From Suipraeoptans intestinalis (GTDB taxonomy: Bacteria > Bacillota > Clostridia > Lachnospirales > Lachnospiraceae), in contig NZ_VULY01000018.1 in the NCBI RefSeq assembly GCF_009696485.1, positions 372,001 to 436,000 on the forward strand: DNA of 64,000 nt, given 5' to 3'. Under the pieces are notes generated by a model. It searched no databases. It was not told the DNA's origin and worked only from the letters and a program-made list of their open reading frames with translations. Shown one piece after another: positions 1 through 8,455 of the stretch. Each line of letters begins with the position of its first letter. Within the stretch, counting starts at the first letter, position 1. The position numbers and the translations under genes are program-made.

Positions 1-816
1 GATGATGTTCAGGGCAGAACTCCGAAGCATCTGGTATTCTTTATCTCCCAGCGTCTGGGAGGGCGCCACCACCACACTGTCCCCTGTGTGTACGCCCACC
101 GGGTCCAGATTTTCCATATTGCAGACGGTGATGCAGTTGCCTTTCGCATCCCGCATCACTTCATATTCGATCTCCTTCCAACCGGAAATACAGCGCTCCA
201 CCAGCACCTGCCCTACCCGGGAAAGCCTGAGTCCGTTTGCCAGGATCTCTTCCAGCTGCGCCCGGTTGTGTGCGATCCCGCCCCCACTCCCCCCCAGGGT
301 ATACGCCGGACGAAGCACTACCGGATATCCGATTTTTTCGGCAAAGGCCGCTCCCTCTTCCACCGACTCCACCACCAGGGAAGCTGCGCAGGGCTCCTTG
401 ATTTTTTCCATGGTTGTTTTAAATTCCAACCGGTCTTCCGCTTTTTTAATGGTTTCCGATGTGGTTCCGATCAGACGCACCTGATTTTCTTCCAGAACTC
501 CCTTTTCCTCCAGCTCCATCGCCAGGTTCAAGGCCGCCTGGCCCCCCAGCGTCGGCAGGATGCTGTCCGGTTTTTCTTTTTTGATCAGCTGCTCTACGAC
601 TTCAAACGTCAGCGGTTCAATATAGACATGGTCTGCAATGTCTTTATCCGTCATGATCGTAGCCGGATTGGAATTTAGAAGAACGACTTCGATTCCCTCT
701 TCCTTGAGAGAACGGCACGCCTGCGTTCCCGCATAATCAAACTCCGCCGCCTGTCCGATCACAATGGGTCCCGATCCCAGTACCAGTACTTTTTTAATGG
801 ATGCTATCTTTGGCAT
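1..816 (-). CDS. carB: Carbamoyl-phosphate synthase large subunit, N-terminal part
   Basis: This is the ATP-grasp subunit that makes carbamoyl phosphate from bicarbonate, ammonia and two ATP for pyrimidine and arginine synthesis. Only the first 272 residues are in the window, against about 1070 in the family, so the gene is cut by the window edge and is not truncated. The protein opens [20 protein letters not shown] and continues into the nucleotide-binding carboxyphosphate domain, with ALNLAMELE and [10 protein letters not shown] visible. The ATG at 816 overlaps the end of carA by 13 bases, so the two subunits are translationally coupled. Confidence 0.95.
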   Translation of the reverse strand, partial: MPKIASIKKVLVLGSGPIVIGQAAEFDYAGTQACRSLKEEGIEVVLLNSNPATIMTDKDIADHVYIEPLTFEVVEQLIKKEKPDSILPTLGGQAALNLAMELEEKGVLEENQVRLIGTTSETIKKAEDRLEFKTTMEKIKEPCAASLVVESVEEGAAFAEKIGYPVVLRPAYTLGGSGGGIAHNRAQLEEILANGLRLSRVGQVLVERCISGWKEIEYEVMRDAKGNCITVCNMENLDPVGVHTGDSVVVAPSQTLGDKEYQMLRSSALNII

Positions 817-1886
817 GACGTTTCTCCTTTCATTCTCTCGATGAATCTGTCAAACAGGTAATCCAGATCCTGCGGTCCCGGACAGGCTTCCGGATGAAAC
901 TGGACGGTAAAAATGGATTTCCCCACATACTCCAGTCCTTCATTGGTTCCGTCGTTGACATTGCAGAAGGATTCTTTCGCGATCTTTGGATCCATGGTAT
1001 CCGGATCTACCGCATATCCGTGATTTTGGGCAGAGATATAAACCCTCCCGGTACTCAGATCTTTTACAGGATGGTTGCCTCCGCGGTGTCCGTATTTCAA
1101 TTTGTAGGTGCTTGCCCCGTTTGCCAACGCCATCAGCTGATGTCCGAGACAGATTGCAAAAATGGGAATATCGGTATGATAGAGTTTTCTGACTTCCTCG
1201 ATAATAGATGTATAAGACTCCGGATCGCCAGGTCCGTTTGATAACAGGATCCCGTCCGGATGATTTTGAATGATGAGCTCTGCCGGTGTAAATGCCGGAT
1301 ATACCGTCACCTCACACCCTCTTTTCTTTAAGGAACGTATCATATTTTCCTTGGCTCCGAAATCCATCAAAGCCACTTTCAGTCCTTGTCCCGATACCGT
1401 GTAGATCTCCTTGCAGGTAACCTGCTCCATTACAGAATCTATCCGGTGTGTTCTTAGCTGCCCGACCACCTCTTCCAGACAATAGGAAGAATCTGTAGTG
1501 ATCATCCCGTTCATCGTCCCTTTTTCTCTTAGAAGCTTCGTCAGGCTGCGGGTATCTACTCCTGCAATTCCCGGAACGCCTTCTTTTTCCAAAAACTCCT
1601 GAATGCTTCCCTCACTCCGGAAATTACTGTGCGTTCTGGAAAGTTCTCTGACGATGTATCCGTCCGGCCATGCCCTCCCGGATTCCATGTCCGGCGTAAC
1701 TCCGTAATTGCCGATCAGAGGATACGTCATAATGACTGCCTGCCCTGCATAAGAGGGATCTGTCAAAACTTCCAGATAACCGGTCATGGAGGTATTAAAT
1801 ACGATCTCACTGATCACGTCCTTTTTCGCCCCTATGGCCGTCCCTTCAAACACAGTTCCGTCCTCCAGTATCAGAAATGCTTTCAT
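804..1886 (-). CDS. carA: Carbamoyl-phosphate synthase small (glutaminase) subunit
   Basis: The 360-residue small subunit hydrolyses glutamine and passes ammonia to CarB. It has the N-terminal CPSase small-chain domain and a C-terminal class I amidotransferase domain. The nucleophile Cys lies in AICLGHQ at about residue 245, and the His and Glu of the triad lie in [11 protein letters not shown] near the C terminus. Length is normal for the family. It is the first gene of a carAB unit with its own promoter near 2131-2159 and a leader of about 240 nt, so regulation by attenuation is likely. Confidence 0.95.
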   Translation of the reverse strand: MKAFLILEDGTVFEGTAIGAKKDVISEIVFNTSMTGYLEVLTDPSYAGQAVIMTYPLIGNYGVTPDMESGRAWPDGYIVRELSRTHSNFRSEGSIQEFLEKEGVPGIAGVDTRSLTKLLREKGTMNGMITTDSSYCLEEVVGQLRTHRIDSVMEQVTCKEIYTVSGQGLKVALMDFGAKENMIRSLKKRGCEVTVYPAFTPAELIIQNHPDGILLSNGPGDPESYTSIIEEVRKLYHTDIPIFAICLGHQLMALANGASTYKLKYGHRGGNHPVKDLSTGRVYISAQNHGYAVDPDTMDPKIAKESFCNVNDGTNEGLEYVGKSIFTVQFHPEACPGPQDLDYLFDRFIERMKGETSCQR

Positions 1887-1930
1887 TCCTTCACCATTCC
1901 TTTCTGTTGTCTCCTGTTTTTCCCTAAAAG

Positions 1931-1955
1931 AGAATCCTGCAAGACAGGATCCTCT
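1931..1955 (-). promoter_or_regulatory. Attenuator-like hairpin in the carA leader
   Basis: On the transcript, an 11-bp stem (AGAGGATCCTG with CAGGATTCTCT, one G-U pair) with a four-base loop is followed by a short U run about 45 nt before the carA start. A second stem, TCTGCC-GCA-GGCAGA (about 1951-1967), shares bases with its 5' arm, so the two are mutually exclusive. This fits a terminator/antiterminator pair for pyrimidine control. A convincing PyrR-binding loop was not recognised, so the effector is inferred. Confidence 0.45.
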
Positions 1956-2130
1956 GCCTGCGGCAGACCATTTTTTCTAACCAGCCTGTTCCGCCGTGCC
2001 CTCTCCCCGCGGAGTCCTTTTTCACAGGGGATACTTTTCTGCAAAATAAAAGGCAGTCTGTGCAGACACAAAACCGCCTTATCCTTCCGGATGCTTCTCT
2101 GAAACAGTTATATCTGCCCAAATTGTAGAG

Positions 2131-2159
2131 ATTATACTATAAAGCGTTTTCTTTTTCAA
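2131..2159 (-). promoter_or_regulatory. Sigma-A promoter of carAB
   Basis: TTGAAA at 2154-2159 and TATAAT at 2131-2136 are separated by exactly 17 bases. The predicted start near 2124 leaves a leader of roughly 240 nt before carA. Confidence 0.75.
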
Positions 2160-2238
2160 TAGAATTTTTGATTTTTCCAAAAAACAATTTCCAAATCGCT
2201 TCCAGGCAATTTCTAAGCTGTTTCCAACAGCTTCTTCT

Positions 2239-2266
2239 TTGCCCACTCTCTTGTTTGTGGTATGAT
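2239..2266 (+). promoter_or_regulatory. Promoter of the EEP-fold gene
   Basis: TTGCCC at 2239-2244 and TATGAT at 2261-2266 are 16 bases apart. The -10 is preceded by TGG, giving an extended -10. It lies 30 bases before the start codon and is divergent from the carAB promoter. Confidence 0.55.
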
Positions 2267-2296
2267 GGAGATAATCATAACAGGGAGGTTTTTAAC

Positions 2297-3379
2297 ATGA
2301 AAAAAGTATTAAAATGGCTGGGGATCGCCATCGGTATCCTTGTGCTGACCGTCGCAGGATACGTCGCCTACGTTTTCTTATCTTACCACAGGATTCCGGA
2401 TCATCAGGACCTGACACCGGAAACAGCAGAGAGCCCCCAGTCAGAAACTGTTCTGACGGCGGGAAAGGAATATACGGCGGTAACCTACAATATCGGTTTC
2501 GGCGCTTATCTTCCCGATTACAGCTTCTTTATGGACGGGGGAAAATACTCCTGGGGAAAATCCAAAGCCAGTGTCACGAATGCCGTAAAGCAGGCCGGCG
2601 CCCTGGTAGGAGACATCCATCCGGATTTTGCCCTGATCCAGGAGATCGACCTGGACGGAACCCGCAGCTACCATGTGGATCAGTATCAGCTTTTAAAACA
2701 GGCTCTGCCGGAGTATCACAGTGCATTTGGGGTCAACTATGATTCTCCTTTTCTGATGTATCCCCTGCAGCAGCCTCACGGCAAAAACAAAGCAGGTCTG
2801 TCCACCTTCTCCAGATACGGCATTCTTTCTTCCGAAAGAAGGAGCCTTCCCATCTCCACAGGCTTTTCCAAGCTGTTTGATCTGGACCGGTGCTACACCA
2901 TTTCCCGAATCCCGGTAGACAACGGCAAAGAGCTTGTCATTTTCAATCTCCATCTGTCTGCCTATGGAAACAGCGATGAGATCCGTACCGCTCAGGTAGG
3001 GATGCTCACAGAAGACATGAAGAAGGAATATGCAGCCGGCAATTATGTCCTGTGCGGCGGAGATTTTAACCATGATCTTAAGGCTGAGGAAGGACAGGCA
3101 GAAGATCGCGCCTCCTGGGCTTATCCCTTCCCCAGAACCAGTCTTCCCCGGCATTTTTCTTTCTGTATGGATACCCTTTCTTCTCAGGAGAAGGAACGCC
3201 TTTGGAACAGCGCGCGAAACGCCGACATGCCTTATGTGGAAGGGAAAACCTACACCGTCACTCTGGACGGTTTCATCATCTCGGACAACATCACCTGTAT
3301 TACCTACGAGAATAAAAATACCGGATATGCCTACTCGGACCACGAACCGGTGGTCGTTACATTCCGGTTAGAAAACTAG
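2297..3379 (+). CDS. Endonuclease/exonuclease/phosphatase family protein, membrane-anchored
   Basis: This 360-residue protein has an N-terminal hydrophobic anchor (about residues 5-28) followed by an EEP-fold hydrolase domain. Family motifs are visible in order: TYNIGFG (metal and phosphate site), LIQEIDLDGTRS with the catalytic Glu, GGDFNHD with Asp and Asn, and the C-terminal SDHEPVVVTF with the catalytic Asp-His. The start is the ATG at 2297, preceded by AGGGAGG; an upstream in-frame extension has no ribosome site. The substrate cannot be read from the sequence; members act on phosphodiester or phosphomonoester bonds of nucleic acids, inositol phosphates or sphingolipids. An extracytoplasmic domain is inferred from the anchor. 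Confidence 0.85.
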   Translation: MKKVLKWLGIAIGILVLTVAGYVAYVFLSYHRIPDHQDLTPETAESPQSETVLTAGKEYTAVTYNIGFGAYLPDYSFFMDGGKYSWGKSKASVTNAVKQAGALVGDIHPDFALIQEIDLDGTRSYHVDQYQLLKQALPEYHSAFGVNYDSPFLMYPLQQPHGKNKAGLSTFSRYGILSSERRSLPISTGFSKLFDLDRCYTISRIPVDNGKELVIFNLHLSAYGNSDEIRTAQVGMLTEDMKKEYAAGNYVLCGGDFNHDLKAEEGQAEDRASWAYPFPRTSLPRHFSFCMDTLSSQEKERLWNSARNADMPYVEGKTYTVTLDGFIISDNITCITYENKNTGYAYSDHEPVVVTFRLEN

Positions 3380-3388
3380 CCGTTCAAA

Positions 3389-3440
3389 AACGCCCTTTCT
3401 CCGGATCCTGCATCGACTGCGGTTTCCGGAAAAGGGCGTT
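3389..3440. terminator. Bidirectional terminator between convergent genes
   Basis: AACGCCCTTT pairs with AAAGGGCGTT, with an inner CCGGA/TCCGG stem. The minus-strand transcript has five U after the stem, and the plus-strand one has CTTTC. It sits between the EEP-fold gene and the convergent prepilin peptidase operon. Confidence 0.7.
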
Positions 3441-3509
3441 CTTTCAGGTTTCCTCCTGCTCCTTCCTGATTCAGTATGTGTGATCGAATATACGATTTTC
3501 TTTTCCTGT

Positions 3510-3956
3510 TCAGGAAAGATACCAGTTTTGTATCTGTTCTCCAAAACAAAATCCCAGGAAGATTCCTACACTCAAAAAAGGAACAAAAGGGATCTCTTTC
3601 TGTTCCCGGAAGGAAGGTGACAGAAGAAGCGCCACTCCCGCCGTCAAAATCGCTACAGCCAATCCCACGCCTGCTCCCACCGGCCCCAGCGACAGCCCCG
3701 CCGCTGCGTACAGCTTCACATCGCCTCCTCCGAAAGCGCCCGGAAACCACAGAAGGATCAGCACAAACAGCAGGAAGGCAACGCAGCCTCCCAGCAGGAC
3801 ATCCCACGCTTCCTTCCCCTCTCCCAGCCAGAGGCGGCTTATCCCTGCTCCTGCAATACACCAGATCCAGCCCTCCCGGACTCTTCTGTCTCGCAGGTCT
3901 TCATAGGACGCCATGCCCAGGCAGATCCACACAACAGCAAAGATGTGATTCTCCAA
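3510..3956 (-). CDS. Prepilin peptidase-like aspartic protease (A24, short form)
   Basis: This 148-residue polytopic protein matches the catalytic half of type IV prepilin peptidases. The second catalytic Asp lies in FGGGDVKL, and the first is probably in the SYEDLRDRR segment after the first helix. The N-terminal cytosine-rich methylase domain of classical PilD is absent, as in TadV/CpaA enzymes. The start is TTG at 3956 behind AAGGAGG. It follows rseP by 9 bases at the end of the uppS-cdsA-dxr-rseP run. No pilin or secretion genes occur in the window, so its substrates are unknown. Confidence 0.8.
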   Translation of the reverse strand: MENHIFAVVWICLGMASYEDLRDRRVREGWIWCIAGAGISRLWLGEGKEAWDVLLGGCVAFLLFVLILLWFPGAFGGGDVKLYAAAGLSLGPVGAGVGLAVAILTAGVALLLSPSFREQKEIPFVPFLSVGIFLGFCFGEQIQNWYLS

Positions 3957-3965
3957 TCGTCCTCC

Positions 3966-4997
3966 TTAAAAAAATATCCGGTAAATATCCTGAAACAGAA
4001 CAAAGATCATCAATCCCAGAAGAAGAATGATCCCTACCAGGTGAACATACCCCTCTTTTTCCGGAGCGATCCGTTTTCCCCGTATGGCTTCCAGAATCAG
4101 AAACACCAGTCTTCCTCCGTCCAGAGCCGGAAGCGGCAAAAGATTCATAACGCCCAGGTTGGCAGACAAAAGGACTGCAATGCTCAGCAGCTGCGCCGCA
4201 ACTATCTTTATCCCATAGGATTTGCTCTGTTGATAGGTATTATCTACTACATTTACGATTCCCACCGGTCCGGACAATTCTTTTACGCTAAGTTTTCCCG
4301 TAAACAACATTTTCAGGCTTTCCAGCGTATTGGAAACGCTGAATCTTACTTCGTACCAGCCATACTGGAACATGGTCCGCAGATTGGCTTTCTGGACGGC
4401 GCCTCCTCCGATTCCGATGCGGTAATACCCTGCCTCTTCGTCCAGCTTCGGCGTCAGCTGTGCCTGTTTTTTCTCCCCCTTTTGCAGATAAGTGACCGTT
4501 ACCGTTTCTCCCTGATGGAAGCGGTTATAAATAGGGATCTCCCGATACAGATGGATGGTTTTATCTCCCATCTTCAATATGGTATCTCCCGCCCGGATCC
4601 CCGCTTCCGCTGCCGGATACCCCTCTTCCACCGATTTTATCACCGGCCTGTCGTAACCGGATATTCCCACCAGCACCACTGCAAGGATCATGGCAAGGAT
4701 AAAATTAAAGAGAGGGCCTGCCGCAATGACCAGCATTCTGCCCCATACGGATTTCTCTTGAAAATTTCCCTGAAGCTCTGAATCGCCTTCATCCTCTCCC
4801 ATCATGCAGGAGCCTCCAAAGGGCAGCGCCTTCAGACAGTACTTTGTCCCCTTGTATTCTTTGGAAAGCAAGGTAGGGCCCAGTCCCAGAGAAAATTCAA
4901 ACACTTGGATCCCCTGCTTTTTGGCCGCCAGAAAGTGTCCCAGCTCATGAAACAATATAATAAAGCTAAAGATTAAAATTGCCAAGATGATTCCCAA
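3966..4997 (-). CDS. rseP: RIP zinc metalloprotease RseP
   Basis: This is a site-2 intramembrane protease that cleaves anti-sigma factors and signal-peptide remnants in the membrane. The 343-residue protein starts at a TTG at 4997, nine bases after AGGAGG; a longer frame reaching 5078 would overlap dxr and lacks a good site. HELGH (residues 17-21) supplies two zinc ligands and the catalytic Glu. A PDZ domain follows (GYPAAEAGIRAGDTILKMGD), and the third ligand motif NLLPLPALDGG is near the C terminus. It lies 16 bases after dxr, the usual order in Firmicutes. Confidence 0.93.
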   Translation of the reverse strand: MGIILAILIFSFIILFHELGHFLAAKKQGIQVFEFSLGLGPTLLSKEYKGTKYCLKALPFGGSCMMGEDEGDSELQGNFQEKSVWGRMLVIAAGPLFNFILAMILAVVLVGISGYDRPVIKSVEEGYPAAEAGIRAGDTILKMGDKTIHLYREIPIYNRFHQGETVTVTYLQKGEKKQAQLTPKLDEEAGYYRIGIGGGAVQKANLRTMFQYGWYEVRFSVSNTLESLKMLFTGKLSVKELSGPVGIVNVVDNTYQQSKSYGIKIVAAQLLSIAVLLSANLGVMNLLPLPALDGGRLVFLILEAIRGKRIAPEKEGYVHLVGIILLLGLMIFVLFQDIYRIFF

Positions 4998-5013
4998 ACG
5001 CTCTGTCCTCCTT

Positions 5014-6162
5014 CTATCTTCCGATCCGTCTTTCCACCTCTTCGTGCGCCCATTTTTCTGTTTCCAAAATCTGTGCAAGATCCGGATCTTCTATGAATCT
5101 GTGACATGCCATACAGCCTTCGATCAGATCCGCAATGTCCAGATACCCTATCTTTTTCTCCAAAAACCGTGCAACCGCCAGCTCGTTCGCCGCATTCAGC
5201 ACGGTAGGAAGGCTTCCTCCTCTTCTTCCGGCCTCGTATGCCAGCCTCAGTCCCTGAAAGGTCTCCAGATCCGGTTTTTCAAAATCCAGTCGGGAAAGCG
5301 TCCAGAAATCCAATCTCTCTCCTGAAAGCTCCCACCTGTGAGGATAAGAAAGGGCGTACTGGATGGGAAGTCTCATATCCGGCGTACCAAGCTGCGCCAT
5401 CACAGAGCCGTCCCTGTATTCTACCATGGAATGGATCACGCTCTGCGGCTGGACCACTACCTGTATGTTTTCCGGCAGGACGTCAAACAGCCATCTTGCC
5501 TCTATCACCTCCAGACCTTTATTGATCATGGTAGAAGAGTCTATGGTAATCTTCCTGCCCATCTCCCAGTTGGGGTGGCGAAGAGCATCTTCCACTTGAA
5601 TATGTCTCAGTTCCTCTCTTTTTTTCCCGCGAAAAGGTCCGCCCGACGCTGTCAGGAGGATCTTTTTCACCTCCTCTTTTTCATTTCCCTGCAGTGCCTG
5701 GAAAATAGCGCTGTGCTCACTGTCCACCGGAAGGATGGAAACCTGTTTTTCTTTTGCCAGGGGCATAATGATATGACCTGCCGCAACCAGCGTCTCTTTG
5801 TTGGCCAGTCCGATATCCTTTCCCGCTTCTATGGCTGCAATGGTGGGACGGATCCCGATCATTCCCACGACTGCCGTGAACAAAAGCTGTATCTCGGGCA
5901 TCACTGCAACGGCGCAAAGCCCTTCCATTCCACTTTGGATCTCCACATCCAGATCAGCCGTCCGCTCTCTGAGATCTTTCGCCTTTTCTTCCTCCCAGAC
6001 TGCCACCAGCCTGGGACGAAATTCTCTGATCTGCTGCTCCAGCAGCCTGATATTGCCCCCTGCCGCAAGTCCCCATACCCGGATATCGTTTCTGCTGCGT
6101 ACCACTTCCAAGGTCTGCGTCCCTATGGAACCGGTAGAGCCTAAAATCCCTATCTGTTTCAT
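5014..6162 (-). CDS. dxr: 1-deoxy-D-xylulose 5-phosphate reductoisomerase
   Basis: Dxr converts DXP to 2-C-methyl-D-erythritol 4-phosphate with NADPH, the committed step of the MEP isoprenoid pathway. The 382-residue protein has the nucleotide-binding GSTGSIG at the N terminus, PVDSEHSAIFQ with the metal and substrate ligands, LTASGGPF, and HPNWEMGRKITIDSSTM. The start at 6162 has AAAGGAGAAGC just upstream; the in-frame extension to 6234 is charged and not family-like. It lies in the same run as uppS and cdsA, linking isoprenoid supply to lipid carrier synthesis. ispF of the same pathway is at 16 kb. Confidence 0.96.
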   Translation of the reverse strand: MKQIGILGSTGSIGTQTLEVVRSRNDIRVWGLAAGGNIRLLEQQIREFRPRLVAVWEEEKAKDLRERTADLDVEIQSGMEGLCAVAVMPEIQLLFTAVVGMIGIRPTIAAIEAGKDIGLANKETLVAAGHIIMPLAKEKQVSILPVDSEHSAIFQALQGNEKEEVKKILLTASGGPFRGKKREELRHIQVEDALRHPNWEMGRKITIDSSTMINKGLEVIEARWLFDVLPENIQVVVQPQSVIHSMVEYRDGSVMAQLGTPDMRLPIQYALSYPHRWELSGERLDFWTLSRLDFEKPDLETFQGLRLAYEAGRRGGSLPTVLNAANELAVARFLEKKIGYLDIADLIEGCMACHRFIEDPDLAQILETEKWAHEEVERRIGR

Positions 6163-6276
6163 TGCTTCTCCTTTATCTGTCCCGCCTTGTTTTTGTTTCC
6201 GGAAGCCGTCTTCCGTCTCCTCCTTTTCGGACATTGGAACGTTCTTTCTTCTGATACATCCGCTTCTGTCCTTCCC

Positions 6277-7080
6277 CTATCTTGTCAGGATGACCAGCAG
6301 GTAAAAAATAACCGGTGCCACAAAAATCACGCTGTCAAACCGGTCCAGAATGCCTCCATGTCCCGGGATCAGTGTGCCATAGTCCTTTTTTTCATAATTT
6401 CTTTTAATGGCAGACGCCGCCAGGTCTCCAATCTGGGAGATCATGCCGCCTACCCCGCAGATGAACGCACAGTGGAGAGGATCTACCCTGGATACCCCCA
6501 GCCTGATGGTCACATACCCGTACAAAAGTCCCAGAAGCGCAGCTCCTGCCACGCCGCCGATCCCGCCTTCCACAGATTTTTTGGGACTGAGTTTGGGCGC
6601 CATTTTGTGCTTTCCAAACAGTACGCCCACACAGTATGCACAGGTGTCACATCCCCAGGAGCTCAGAAAGATCAGCCATACCATCGCTTTTCCCATATGC
6701 GGGAACATTCGTGTCTGGTATACAAAGGAAAGCAGCACCGCCACATAGAACACTCCAAAAAAGGCCATTGTCACCTGATCCGCCCGGAATTTCGGGAAAG
6801 AAAAAACATAAACACCCAGTATCATTACCAGGGAAAGCACCAGAAAAAATGCCATAAACCTGGTTCCAAAGCGATACAGCATTCCATAATACAAAAGCGC
6901 CGATGCGTATCCTGCACAGGACAGAAGGCTTCGCTCCATGTCCGCCACACGATACAGCTCCCACATCCCCGTGAGACTGATCACAAGAAGGGCCCCGAAT
7001 AAAATATTCCCCCCGTATCCTACCACTCCGATCAAAAGCAGCACCAGCACGATCCCGCTTAGCAGTCTTGTTTTAAACAT
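6277..7080 (-). CDS. cdsA: Phosphatidate cytidylyltransferase
   Basis: CdsA makes CDP-diacylglycerol from CTP and phosphatidic acid, the branch point of phospholipid synthesis. The 267-residue protein has about eight hydrophobic segments and the family signature near the C terminus: LSPKKSVEGGIGG and later HGGILDRFDSVIF, with the conserved Asp residues. The ATG at 7080 lies 3 bases after uppS, whose last codons contain AAGGAGG, so the two are translationally coupled. The 115-nt gap to dxr contains no visible terminator. Confidence 0.94.
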   Translation of the reverse strand: MFKTRLLSGIVLVLLLIGVVGYGGNILFGALLVISLTGMWELYRVADMERSLLSCAGYASALLYYGMLYRFGTRFMAFFLVLSLVMILGVYVFSFPKFRADQVTMAFFGVFYVAVLLSFVYQTRMFPHMGKAMVWLIFLSSWGCDTCAYCVGVLFGKHKMAPKLSPKKSVEGGIGGVAGAALLGLLYGYVTIRLGVSRVDPLHCAFICGVGGMISQIGDLAASAIKRNYEKKDYGTLIPGHGGILDRFDSVIFVAPVIFYLLVILTR

Positions 7081-7083
7081 CTC

Positions 7084-7794
7084 CTATTCTTCCTCCTTCA
7101 CCCCGCCGTAGCGTCTGCTTCTTTCTTCATAAGCCCGGACAGCCTTCTGTAGCTCCTCTTTGGAAAACGCCGGCCACGGAACCTGGGTAAAATAGAATTC
7201 TGTGTAAGCCAGCTGCCACAGCAGATAATTGGACAAACGTAATTCTCCGCTGGTCCGGATCAAAAGATCCGGATCCGGGATCCCCCTGGTATCCAGACAG
7301 GAAGATACCGTCTCTTCCGTAATCTCCTCTGCCTTCAGATTTCCCGTCGCACAATCTGCTGCTATTTTTCTGACAGCCCGCACGATCTCATCACGGCTTC
7401 CGTAGTTGATGGCGATCTGGAATTTCAGTCCTGTATTTTCTTTCGTTGCCTCTTCCAATTCCCGGATCCGTTCCCGGATATCTTCATCCAGTCTGCTGAT
7501 ATCCCCGATCACACGAATCTTCATGCGGTTTTTTTCTGCCGTTTTTAGGCAGGTCTTCATATACCCTCTGAGAAGCTTCATAAGGGCATCCACCTCTTCT
7601 TTGGGGCGGCTCCAGTTCTCTGTGGAAAATGCATATACCGTCAGATATTCGATCCCCATGCGGTATGCTTCCTCACAGATTTTTTCCACATTTTTACTTC
7701 CCTGGGCATGTCCGTAGTTTCTCGGCATCCCTTTTTGCTTTGCCCATCTTCCGTTGCCATCTAAAATAATCGCCACATGCTGCGGTATACTCAT
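7084..7794 (-). CDS. uppS: Undecaprenyl diphosphate synthase (cis-prenyltransferase)
   Basis: UppS condenses eight isopentenyl units onto farnesyl diphosphate to make the C55 carrier lipid for wall polymers. The 236-residue protein has the P-loop HVAIILDGNGRWA with the catalytic Asp, then YLTVYAFSTENWSRP, and the C-terminal PDLLIRTSGELRLSNYLLWQ and ELQKAVRAYEER region. It follows frr after a terminator hairpin (7831-7862). No promoter is evident in the short gap, so read-through is likely. Confidence 0.96.
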   Translation of the reverse strand: MSIPQHVAIILDGNGRWAKQKGMPRNYGHAQGSKNVEKICEEAYRMGIEYLTVYAFSTENWSRPKEEVDALMKLLRGYMKTCLKTAEKNRMKIRVIGDISRLDEDIRERIRELEEATKENTGLKFQIAINYGSRDEIVRAVRKIAADCATGNLKAEEITEETVSSCLDTRGIPDPDLLIRTSGELRLSNYLLWQLAYTEFYFTQVPWPAFSKEELQKAVRAYEERSRRYGGVKEEE

Positions 7795-7830
7795 ACGCCT
7801 CTCCCATCTTTTTCATTGCCGGAGGTGATT

Positions 7831-7862
7831 GCAAAAACGAGGACAGTGCCGCACACTGTCCT
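7831..7862 (-). terminator. Terminator after frr
   Basis: On the transcript a perfect 9-bp stem (AGGACAGTG/CACTGTCCT, loop TGCGG) is followed by CGTTTTTGC. It separates pyrH-frr from the uppS run and probably works as a partial terminator. Confidence 0.7.
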
Positions 7863-7879
7863 GTCCTCCATCCTCTTTC

Positions 7880-8431
7880 CTATACAGTCATGACTTCCTT
7901 TGACTTCTCTTCTACAGCCTTGTCTACGTTCTTTACAAACTTGTCCGTCACTTTCTGCAGTTCGTCTTCCATATCCTTGATCTCATCTTCTGATACGTCC
8001 GAGCCTTTCAGTTTTTTCAGATGGTCGTTGCCATCTCTGCGGATGTTGCGGATCGCCACCTTGGCAGCCTCCCCTTTTTTCTTTACATCCTTTACCAGTT
8101 CTTTTCTTCTTTCCTCTGTCAGCTCCGGAAACACCAGACGGATCATCGTCCCGTCGTTGGTAGGATTGATCCCCAGATCCGAAACCTGGATCGCCTTTTC
8201 AATGGCTTTTACCATGCTCTTGTCCCATGGCTGGATCTGGATCATTCTTGCCTCCGGAACCGATACGTTAGCCACCTGCTGGATGGGCGTCGGACTTCCG
8301 TAATAGTCCACTACGATCTTATCCAGTACATGGGGATTGGCGCGTCCGGCTCTGATAGCCGCCAGCTCTCCTTCCAGATTCCCCATGGTTTTTTTCATCT
8401 TTTCCTCATATACCTGCAATTTCTCGTTCAT
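7880..8431 (-). CDS. frr: Ribosome recycling factor
   Basis: With EF-G, RRF splits post-termination ribosomes. The 183-residue protein has the full family pattern: AIRAGRANPHVLDKI, YYGSPTPIQQVANV, IQPWDKSMVKAIEKAI and DGNDHLKKL. The start at 8431 has GGAGAGC upstream. It lies 24 bases after pyrH, the usual pairing. Confidence 0.97.
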   Translation of the reverse strand: MNEKLQVYEEKMKKTMGNLEGELAAIRAGRANPHVLDKIVVDYYGSPTPIQQVANVSVPEARMIQIQPWDKSMVKAIEKAIQVSDLGINPTNDGTMIRLVFPELTEERRKELVKDVKKKGEAAKVAIRNIRRDGNDHLKKLKGSDVSEDEIKDMEDELQKVTDKFVKNVDKAVEEKSKEVMTV

Positions 8432-8455
8432 TGTCCGCTCTCCTTCCTCGTCTGC

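Noticed and set aside
1883-2121. Short frames in the carA leader as leader peptides
   Set aside because: They overlap predicted stems, and none has a ribosome site or a run of informative codons; the structured leader is the better explanation.
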